From assembly GCA_021812845.1 (NCBI GenBank), contig JAKAML010000140.1, forward strand, positions 1-5,159: a stretch of 5,159 nucleotides of DNA, read 5' to 3'. The notes below the pieces were generated by a model. The model was not told the origin of the DNA. It worked only from the letters and a program-made list of their open reading frames with translations, and searched no databases. This document shows positions 1-5,159 of the stretch, piece by piece. Origin of the DNA: Pseudomonadota bacterium (lineage in GTDB: Bacteria > Pseudomonadota > Alphaproteobacteria > Rhizobiales > Hyphomicrobiaceae). The first letter of the stretch is position 1, and each line of letters starts with the position of its first letter. Position numbers and translations under genes: made by a program.

Positions 1-1029
<1,029 letters not shown>

Positions 1030-1053
1030 GGTTGCGTCGAACGGTTCGAGACT

Positions 1054-1057
1054 GGAG
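1054..1057 (+). promoter_or_regulatory. Ribosome binding site deciding the start at 1066
   Basis: GGAG lies 8 bases before the ATG at 1066. It favours this start over the in-frame ATG at 1006, which would place an Arg- and Cys-containing stretch ahead of the hydrophobic export segment. Confidence 0.6.
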
Positions 1058-1065
1058 CCAGCCCC

Positions 1066-1569
1066 ATGCCGCAACGCCCCTCCCCCGCCGCGCGTCTTCC
1101 CGCCGCCGCCGTGGCCTTGACGGCGCTCGCGCTCGTCGGCGTCGGCACGGGCTTCTCCAACCCGGACGGCCTCGTGACCGAAGGCTTCGCGACCGCGCTC
1201 ATGCGCCCGGCCGACGGCGCGACGACGACGGGTGGCTCCGCCGACGCATCCGGGTTGACGCAGCTTTCGGGCACGGAGGAGTTTTGGCTCGATCGCCGGC
1301 AGCAGAAGCCGGGCACGGTCCCGGTCGCGTGGTCGAAGACGGTTGCCGTCGGCGACCGCATCACCATCGCCTCGGAGAGCGGCGAGCGGAGCTACGAGGT
1401 CGTCGACATCCGGCCACTCGGCGACCTGGCGCCCGACGGCGCCACCCGACCGCCGCTGCTGCTCGTGACCTGCGAGGACGCCGCCATGGCGTCCGCGCCG
1501 CCGATCCGGTTCGTGATCGAGGGCGGCGGATCCGGGGATACCGGCCGCCGCTCCGCCCGCGCGCTTTGA
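1066..1569 (+). CDS. Exported or membrane-anchored protein with a sortase-like C-terminal half lacking histidine
   Basis: This 167-residue protein is not assigned with certainty. Residues 11-30 (LPAAAVALTALALVGVGTGF) form a hydrophobic segment after a basic start, typical of a signal peptide or N-terminal anchor. A low-complexity linker follows (about 48-63). Residues 95-101 read VGDRITI, 109-115 SYEVVDI, 131-136 LLLVTC and 146-151 PIRFVI. The order resembles the end of sortases: GD-x-I strand, YxV strand, LxTC with the active-site Cys, then Arg on the last strand (here Cys136 and Arg148). The sortase catalytic His, normally some 60 residues before the Cys, is absent, and the protein has no histidine at all. 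It is also shorter than usual sortases. It may be an inactive relative or simply a convergent beta fold. The ATG at 1066 is chosen because GGAG lies 8 bases upstream; an in-frame ATG at 1006 lacks this. No LPXTG-type substrate gene is nearby. Confidence 0.75.
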   Translation: MPQRPSPAARLPAAAVALTALALVGVGTGFSNPDGLVTEGFATALMRPADGATTTGGSADASGLTQLSGTEEFWLDRRQQKPGTVPVAWSKTVAVGDRITIASESGERSYEVVDIRPLGDLAPDGATRPPLLLVTCEDAAMASAPPIRFVIEGGGSGDTGRRSARAL

Positions 1570-1574
1570 TTCCC

Positions 1575-1589
1575 GACGCCGGCGGCGTC
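1575..1589 (+). terminator. Possible weak terminator hairpin after the sortase-like gene
   Basis: GACGCC (1575-1580) and GGCGTC (1584-1589) form a 6-bp stem with a 3-base loop starting six bases after the stop codon. No T-run follows, so it would be at best a weak or Rho-assisted terminator. Confidence 0.3.
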
Positions 1590-1624
1590 CCGATCGCTCC
1601 GCGTCGTGGGGTCGGATCGACCGG

Positions 1625-1654
1625 TTGCGCCCGTCGATCTGCATGACCTACAAT
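1625..1654 (+). promoter_or_regulatory. Possible promoter of the 59-residue membrane protein gene
   Basis: TACAAT (1649-1654) matches the sigma-70 -10 hexamer at five of six bases. TTGCGC (1625-1630) lies 18 bases upstream and matches only the first three bases of the -35. Transcription from about 1661 would give a leader of about 160 bases that includes the 13-bp repeat. Confidence 0.35.
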
Positions 1655-1742
1655 ATCGTCGGGCTCGGACAGGGCATCGGAGTGGACTCGAGCAGGGGAC
1701 GGCCGCCGCGGCGGGCCGTGACGTGACGCTGTCGCGCCGGTC

Positions 1743-1794
1743 TCGGGGTCATGCCTCAGGGTCATGCCTCGGGGTCATGCCTCAGCGACATGAC
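1743..1794 (+). repeat. 13-bp tandem repeat (3 near-perfect copies plus a decayed one)
   Basis: Units TCGGGGTCATGCC (1743-1755), TCAGGGTCATGCC (1756-1768) and TCGGGGTCATGCC (1769-1781) follow one another. The first and third are identical and the second differs by one base. A fourth, TCAGCGACATGAC (1782-1794), has diverged. Each unit carries an ATG, and because 13 is not a multiple of three the ATGs at 1751, 1764 and 1777 fall in three different frames. Those at 1751 and 1790 are in frame with the gene starting at 1823. Confidence 0.9.
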
Positions 1795-1810
1795 CGTGGC
1801 GCGCGACGCC

Positions 1811-1818
1811 GGAAGGGA
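1811..1818 (+). promoter_or_regulatory. Ribosome binding site deciding the start at 1823
   Basis: GGAAGGGA is a purine-rich Shine-Dalgarno match ending 4 bases before the ATG at 1823. The upstream in-frame ATGs at 1751 and 1790 have no comparable site. Confidence 0.65.
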
Positions 1819-1822
1819 AGCC

Positions 1823-2002
1823 ATGCGCCTCAACCCACCGACCATCGTGATTTTCCTGATCTCGCTCGTCCTCGCGGTGCTGGCGCTCGTCACCAAGCTC
1901 GGGTTCGTCCCCATCCCGCGCTACCTGCCGCACCAGGAGTACTGGCTGGCGATCACCGCCTATCTGGTGCTGATGATGGGCAATCTCGTGCGCGGCATCT
2001 GA
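1823..2002 (+). CDS. Small integral membrane protein, 59 residues, two predicted helices
   Basis: No function is known to me; it resembles small conserved hypothetical membrane proteins of Hyphomicrobiales. Residues 7-26 (TIVIFLISLVLAVLALVTKL) form one hydrophobic helix. A short loop with the motif VPIPRYLPHQ follows, and residues 43-57 (WLAITAYLVLMMGNL) form a second helix, so it should sit in the inner membrane as a hairpin. Prolines at 32, 34 and 38 mark the turn. The ATG at 1823 is preferred because GGAAGGGA lies 4 bases upstream and the hydrophobic helix follows at once. The in-frame ATG at 1751 would add 24 residues translated from the 13-bp repeat, which look like shadow sequence. The gene is read alone and converges on eamA, with a palindrome between the two. 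Confidence 0.85.
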   Translation: MRLNPPTIVIFLISLVLAVLALVTKLGFVPIPRYLPHQEYWLAITAYLVLMMGNLVRGI

Positions 2003-2009
2003 CACCGAG

Positions 2010-2033
2010 CGCACACCGTCGCGACGGTGTGCG
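2010..2033. terminator. Perfect 24-bp palindrome between convergent genes, likely bidirectional terminator
   Basis: CGCACACCGTCG (2010-2021) is followed directly by its exact reverse complement (2022-2033). As RNA it would fold into a stem of about 10 bp with a tiny loop. It lies 7 bases after the stop of the membrane protein gene and about 75 bases beyond the end of the opposing eamA gene, the expected place for a shared terminator. There is no strong T-run, as is common in GC-rich alphaproteobacteria. The perfect symmetry would also suit a dimeric DNA-binding protein. Confidence 0.6.
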
Positions 2034-2107
2034 TTCGGGCTGCGCGCCGAGGGTGCCTGTGGCGGCGGCGCGCATCGAGATTTGAGGACGGCCCGAGCGC
2101 GACGACC

Positions 2108-3007
2108 TCACGAGGCTCCGGATGCGCGATCCGAGGCCCCGCCGCGGCGCCGGTTCGGCCCGCCCCGGGCGCCCACCAGCAGACCGGCCAGGATCAGCGC
2201 GCTGGCCGCCACTTCGAGCGGCGTCAGGGTTTCGTCGAAAGCGATGCTCGAGCTCACCATGCCGACCACCGGGATGAGCAGCGCATAGGGCGCGACCACG
2301 GCGGCGGAATGGCGCGACAACAAGAGGTTCCACAGCGAGAACGCGAACACGGTCGCCGGGTAGGCCATGAAGCCGACCGACGCCACCGCCTGCCAGCTCG
2401 GCGGCGAAAGTGCCGCAGCGATGGCCGCCGGACCCTCGAACAGCAGCGACAGCGCGAACAGCGGCAGCGGCGCGGCGAGACTGCCCCAGATCACGAGCGC
2501 GAAGCGGTCCGCGGCGCCGGCGTGCTTTCCGATCAGATTGGCCGCGGCCCACGCCATCGCCGCGCCGAGCACCATGGCGAGCGGCAGCACGGACGTGCCG
2601 CCGATCCACCTCGCGGCGATGATCGCCATGCCGGCGGCCGCCAGCACCGCGCCCGCGATCTGCCAGCGGTTGGGCCGTTCGCCGAACGCGAGCCAGGCGA
2701 GCCCCACGGTGAAGAAGGCCTGGAGCTGGACCAGGAGCGAGGCGAGACCGGCAGGCATCCCGATCTTGATCGCGCTGATGAGCAGGCCGAACTGCACCAC
2801 CCCGAGCATGACGCCGAAGGCGACGACGACGCGCACCGGCGCGGCAGGCGGCGGAATGAAGAACGCGGCGGGAAGGGCCGCGAACAGGAAGCGCAGCGCG
2901 GTCAGCAGCAAGGGCGGCATGTGCGCCACCCCGACCTTGATCGCGACGAACGCGAGGCCGAGGGCCAGGACCGCCAGCAGGGCGAGGAGGACGTCGCGGA
3001 TCGGCAT
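2108..3007 (-). CDS. eamA: EamA-family (DMT superfamily) exporter, EamA/YdeD-like
   Basis: This is an inner-membrane exporter of 299 residues, the usual length for ten-helix DMT proteins with two EamA repeats (about 5-131 and 140-281). It resembles E. coli EamA (YdeD), which exports O-acetylserine and cysteine: IKVG-x-x-x-MPPLLLTALRF at 23-40, IGMPAGLASL at 82-91, QAFFT at 96-100 and PVVGM at 246-250. The conserved acidic sites that end each repeat are visible as FGER (108-111) and FDET (257-260). The Trp-Gly and Asn of helix 1 in E. coli EamA are replaced (ALGLAF, 15-20). The tail after 280 is polar and Arg/Gly-rich. The ATG at 3007 matches the family start but has no clear ribosome site; an ATG at 3112 would add 35 non-membrane residues. 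It lies 136 bases after the flavoprotein gene, probably last in the operon. The substrate is inferred from the family. Confidence 0.9.
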   Translation of the reverse strand: MPIRDVLLALLAVLALGLAFVAIKVGVAHMPPLLLTALRFLFAALPAAFFIPPPAAPVRVVVAFGVMLGVVQFGLLISAIKIGMPAGLASLLVQLQAFFTVGLAWLAFGERPNRWQIAGAVLAAAGMAIIAARWIGGTSVLPLAMVLGAAMAWAAANLIGKHAGAADRFALVIWGSLAAPLPLFALSLLFEGPAAIAAALSPPSWQAVASVGFMAYPATVFAFSLWNLLLSRHSAAVVAPYALLIPVVGMVSSSIAFDETLTPLEVAASALILAGLLVGARGGPNRRRGGASDRASGAS

Positions 3008-3057
3008 GGAGGATGACTCAGAGGGCGTGCACGCGGGCAGCGGCCCGTCGGCCGGCG

Positions 3058-3064
3058 ATCTATA
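3058..3064 (-). promoter_or_regulatory. Possible -10 element upstream of eamA
   Basis: The minus strand reads TATAGAT about 50 bases before the eamA start, an AT-rich island in GC-rich DNA. No good -35 hexamer lies at the right distance. It suggests eamA could have a promoter of its own inside the 136-base gap after the flavoprotein gene. Confidence 0.25.
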
Positions 3065-3143
3065 GCCAGCCGCGGGCGAGAGGCGAAGCCCCGAGTGCGG
3101 CTTGATCTGCATCGCTGATCCGCGTTGGCCGCAGGGTCGAGCG

Positions 3144-4376
3144 TCAGCTTGCCGCGAGCCGTTCCGCCATCCCGGACGCCGCTGCCACCGCCGTCGCCAG
3201 CGTCGCCTGCAGCAGGTAGCCGCCTGTCGGCGCGTCCCAGTCGAGCATCTCGCCGGCGACGAAGACGCCGGGCAGCGCTGAGAGCATGAACGCCTCGTCG
3301 ACCGACTCGCGGCGAACCCCGCCCACGCTCGAGATCGCGCGCTCCAGGCCAGTGAATCCCGTGATCGCGAGCGGCACCGCTTTGATCGCGGCGGCAAGAT
3401 CCTCCGGATCCTTCGGCAATTCACCCTCCGCCGTCTCGCGCATGAGCGCGATGTCGACCGGCGACAGCCGGATCGACTTGCGGAGGAAGGTCGTCATCGA
3501 CTGCTTGCCGCGCGGCCTCGCGAGGCGCCGCGCGAGATCGCCGGCGTCGAGGTCGGGGCGGAGATCGAGCGCGCCGGCGGCAGCCCGCGACGGATCACGC
3601 CCGAGCGCGGCGCGAATGGGGGCGTTGAGCGCATAGACCGCGCCGCCCTCGAGGCCGGCCCGCGTCACCATGGCCTCTCCGCGCGCCCGCACGCCGCCGA
3701 TCGAAATCGCGACGCGCTTCAGGGGCTGGCCGGCGAAACGGGACGCGAAGCGATCGCTCCAGCCGATCGCGACCCCGGCGTTCGAAGGCCCGAGCGGGGC
3801 CAACGCGACGCCGGCCGCGGCGAGCGGTGCGACCCAGCCGCCGTCGGAGCCGAGGCGTGGCCAGCTCGCCCCGCCGAGCGCCAGCAGCGTGGCCCGCGGA
3901 CGGACTTCGACCACGCCGCCGGCCGCCGTCTCGAACCGGATCGCGCCGTCCGGGGTCCAGCCCGTGAAGCGATGACCGAGCCTGAGCTCGACCCCGAGGC
4001 CGCCGAGCCGGTTGAGCCACGCGCGGAGCAGCGGCGACGCCTTGAGCGCCTTCGGGAACACGCGGCCCGAGCTGCCGGTGAACGTCGGCTGGCCGAGCCC
4101 CTCGCACCACGCCACCGCCGCGCTCGGCGGCCACGCTCGGACAGCCGGCTCGACGAAAGCCCGCGTTGCGCCATAGCGGCCGAGGAACCGGTCCAGCGGC
4201 TCGCCGTGGGTGAGGTTCAGTCCGCCACGGCCGGCAAGCAGGAGCTTGCGCGCGGGGGCCGCCATGCGCTCGTAGATCGTGACCCCGATGCCGGCGCGCG
4301 CCAGTGTCTCGGCAGCCATCAGGCCGGCCGGTCCGGCGCCGACGACGATCGCTTCCGGAGCCGCTCTTTCGCTCAC
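3144..4376 (-). CDS. FAD-dependent flavoprotein, HI0933/PP_4765 (TIGR03862-like) family
   Basis: This is a 410-residue predicted cytoplasmic NAD(P)/FAD-dependent oxidoreductase of the HI0933-like group. Residues 10-36 form the dinucleotide-binding fold ([15 protein letters not shown], Gly13, Gly15, Gly18, with Glu36 to bind the ribose). The hallmark [15 protein letters not shown] follows at 43-57. A second FAD-contacting stretch, [20 protein letters not shown] (370-389), lies near the C-terminus as in BaiN-like proteins. The reaction and substrate are not established for this subfamily, so no gene symbol is given. The GTG start at 4376 overlaps the gloA stop as GTGA, indicating translational coupling, and places the FAD fold nine residues in, which is normal. 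Reading further upstream would run into shadow sequence of gloA. The family call is firm; the role is open. Confidence 0.9.
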   Translation of the reverse strand: MSERAAPEAIVVGAGPAGLMAAETLARAGIGVTIYERMAAPARKLLLAGRGGLNLTHGEPLDRFLGRYGATRAFVEPAVRAWPPSAAVAWCEGLGQPTFTGSSGRVFPKALKASPLLRAWLNRLGGLGVELRLGHRFTGWTPDGAIRFETAAGGVVEVRPRATLLALGGASWPRLGSDGGWVAPLAAAGVALAPLGPSNAGVAIGWSDRFASRFAGQPLKRVAISIGGVRARGEAMVTRAGLEGGAVYALNAPIRAALGRDPSRAAAGALDLRPDLDAGDLARRLARPRGKQSMTTFLRKSIRLSPVDIALMRETAEGELPKDPEDLAAAIKAVPLAITGFTGLERAISSVGGVRRESVDEAFMLSALPGVFVAGEMLDWDAPTGGYLLQATLATAVAAASGMAERLAAS

Positions 4377-4813
4377 CAGGCCCCCGTGTTCGGCATCGAC
4401 TGCCACGGCTCCGCGGGCGGCAGCGATGGACCCTTCTGCAGGAGCTCGATCGAGATGCCGTCGGGCGAGCGGACGAACGCCATGCGGCCGTCGCGCGGCG
4501 GCCGGTTGACGATCACGCCGCCGGCCCGCAGCCGGGCGCAGGTGGCGTAGATGTCGTCGACCTCGAAAGCGAGGTGGCCGAAGTTGCGGCCGCCGCCGTA
4601 GACCTCGGGATCCCAGTTGTAGGTCAGCTCGACGAGCGGCGCCTTGGTCGCCGCCGCGGCCTCGCGGTCCCCGGGCGCGGCGAGGAAGATGAGCGTGAAG
4701 CGCCCGACGTCGTTCTCGACCCGGCGCACCTCCTCCATGCCGAGCTTGGCGCAGTAGAAGTCGAGGCTGCGGTCGATGTCGGCGATCCGCACCATGGTAT
4801 GAAGATACCGCAT
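4373..4813 (-). CDS. gloA: Lactoylglutathione lyase (glyoxalase I), VOC superfamily
   Basis: This metal-dependent cytoplasmic enzyme converts the hemithioacetal of methylglyoxal and glutathione to S-lactoylglutathione. The 146-residue protein starts [20 protein letters not shown], close to E. coli GloA. All four expected metal ligands are present: His5, Glu62 (in VELTYNW), His80 (in [10 protein letters not shown]) and Glu123 (in SPDGISIEL). TYNW at 64-67 is the family substrate-pocket motif. The C-terminal tail after 127 is about ten residues longer than in the E. coli enzyme and ends in a Pro/Trp stretch. The ATG at 4813 is preferred because GGAGA lies 8 bases upstream; starts further up add unconserved residues. 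It is first in the apparent operon, and its TGA overlaps the GTG of the flavoprotein gene. Confidence 0.95.
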   Translation of the reverse strand: MRYLHTMVRIADIDRSLDFYCAKLGMEEVRRVENDVGRFTLIFLAAPGDREAAAATKAPLVELTYNWDPEVYGGGRNFGHLAFEVDDIYATCARLRAGGVIVNRPPRDGRMAFVRSPDGISIELLQKGPSLPPAEPWQSMPNTGAW

Positions 4814-4821
4814 CGGGACTG

Positions 4822-4826
4822 TCTCC
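4822..4826 (-). promoter_or_regulatory. Ribosome binding site deciding the gloA start
   Basis: GGAGA on the minus strand lies 8 bases before the ATG at 4813. It supports this start over the upstream in-frame candidates near 4840-4870. Confidence 0.6.
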
Positions 4827-4881
4827 GTTGTGCTCCGCATCGCAGATGGATGGGGAAAAGGCATTTGCAAGAGGCGCGAGA

Positions 4882-4905
4882 CGACCGGCTCGGCGAGGCC
4901 GGTCG
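4882..4905. repeat. Inverted repeat upstream of gloA
   Basis: CGACCGGC (4882-4889) and GCCGGTCG (4898-4905) form a perfect 8-bp stem around an 8-base loop. It lies about 70-90 bases upstream of the gloA start, where an operator or leader structure could act. No T-run follows on either strand. Confidence 0.5.
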
Positions 4906-4913
4906 AGATCCTG

Positions 4914-4935
4914 CCCCATGGTCACCCCATGGTCA
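4914..4935. repeat. 11-bp perfect tandem duplication
   Basis: CCCCATGGTCA occurs twice in direct succession (4914-4924, 4925-4935). Each copy contains the palindrome CCATGG. The 11-base spacing puts the two copies on nearly the same face of the DNA helix. Confidence 0.85.
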
Positions 4936-4994
4936 CGGCCCGGCCTGCGGGCGATGAGCGGGGATCGGTCGGGCCACCGGTCGCGATCGGACCG

Positions 4995-5020
4995 CCAGGG
5001 TGCGCACCCAGGGTGTGCAC
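4995..5020. repeat. 13-bp tandem duplication with palindromic cores
   Basis: CCAGGGTGCGCAC (4995-5007) is followed at once by CCAGGGTGTGCAC (5008-5020), differing at one base. Each copy has a symmetric core: GGTGCGCACC (4999-5008) is a perfect palindrome, and GGTGTGCACC (5012-5021) is imperfect by one pair. Together they also form a near-perfect inverted repeat, GGTGCGCACCC / GGGTGTGCACC. The site lies about 100 bases before the ATG at 5117 and about 190 bases from gloA. Confidence 0.8.
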
Positions 5021-5104
5021 CGCAACAACACTGTCAAGCGCTAATCGCCCGGCTCGTCGGGACGCCCCGCCGCGACCCCGCGCGCAGCCGTCCCGCGGCC
5101 TGGG

Positions 5105-5110
5105 GATAAT
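5105..5110 (+). promoter_or_regulatory. Possible -10 element just before the gene start at 5117
   Basis: GATAAT matches the -10 consensus at five of six bases and ends six bases before the ATG at 5117, so any transcript from it would be leaderless. No -35 hexamer is seen 16-18 bases upstream. The call is tentative. Confidence 0.25.
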
Positions 5111-5116
5111 TCGTTG

Positions 5117-5159
5117 ATGAACGCCCTTCACCGTACCGCGGCCCGACCCGCCAAAATGC
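5117..5159 (+). CDS. Probable start of a gene cut by the right edge, product unknown
   Basis: The ATG at 5117 opens a frame reading MNALHRTAARPAKM up to the window end. Fourteen residues are too few to identify a product. The region upstream is empty of plus-strand genes, and base composition becomes less extreme at this point, which fits a gene start. There is no strong ribosome site (GGGGAT lies about 10 bases upstream). The true start could also be TTG at 5114 or lie further downstream. Confidence 0.4.
   Translation, partial: MNALHRTAARPAKM

Larger units (their letters stand above)
4827..5116. other. Divergent control region between gloA and the gene at the right edge
   Basis: About 290 bases show no convincing gene. 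The stretch holds an 8-bp-stem hairpin (4882-4905), an 11-bp tandem duplication (4914-4935) and a 13-bp tandem duplication with palindromic cores (4995-5020). TTGCAA at 4865-4870 could serve as a -35 for gloA on the minus strand, but no good -10 follows it. Open frames across the region look like shadows. Confidence 0.5.

Noticed and set aside
2027..3065. Long plus-strand open frames across eamA
   Set aside because: They are charged, low-complexity translations antisense to a clear ten-helix transporter.
3008..3112. N-terminal extension of eamA from an ATG at 3112
   Set aside because: The 35 extra residues are polar and absent from the family, whose proteins start just before helix 1. They would also cover the possible -10 element.
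4377..4925. N-terminal extension of the flavoprotein frame across gloA
   Set aside because: The frame is open but reads as Arg-rich shadow of gloA. The FAD-binding fold begins right after the GTG at 4376, which overlaps the gloA stop.

Overview
The window is strongly GC-rich, and its genes have G or C at nearly every third codon position. Protein signatures point to an alphaproteobacterium of the Hyphomicrobiales (Rhizobiales), perhaps near Rhodoplanes or Bradyrhizobiaceae. The main clues are the AatA-type aspartate aminotransferase N-terminus and the order glyoxalase I / PP_4765-type flavoprotein / EamA transporter. The taxonomic placement is inferred from remembered family features; no search was run. 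No rRNA, tRNA, CRISPR array, transposase or phage gene is visible, and the region reads as ordinary chromosome.

Layout. (1) 1-494, minus: the N-terminal 164 codons of a class I/II PLP-dependent aspartate aminotransferase, cut by the left edge. (2) 495-1065: about 570 bases without a convincing gene. It holds a GC-rich hairpin, a 12-bp tandem repeat, a 12-bp palindrome, an overlapping pair of palindromes and a weak promoter for the next gene. (3) 1066-1569, plus: a 167-residue exported or membrane-anchored protein whose C-terminal half resembles the end of a sortase (VGDRI, LLLVTC, IRFVIE) but which contains no histidine. (4) 1570-1822: leader region with a possible promoter and a 13-bp tandem repeat. 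(5) 1823-2002, plus: a 59-residue protein with two predicted membrane helices. (6) 2010-2033: a perfect 24-bp palindrome between convergent genes, probably a terminator. (7) 2108-4813, minus: a probable operon read right to left, gloA (glyoxalase I) -> FAD flavoprotein -> eamA-like exporter. The first two genes overlap by 4 bases (GTGA). (8) 4814-5116: divergent control region with a hairpin, an 11-bp and a 13-bp tandem duplication. (9) 5117-5159, plus: a probable gene start cut by the right edge.

How the genes may work together. GloA isomerises the methylglyoxal-glutathione adduct. EamA of E. coli exports cysteine-pathway metabolites. The flavoprotein between them has no firm biochemical role in this family. 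A link to thiol or electrophile metabolism is possible but is inferred only from gene order. The two plus-strand small proteins are unassigned envelope proteins. I see no multi-gene system that is clearly new. The most unusual gene is the histidine-less sortase-like protein, and the most unusual DNA feature is the series of 11-13 bp tandem duplications in the intergenic stretches.
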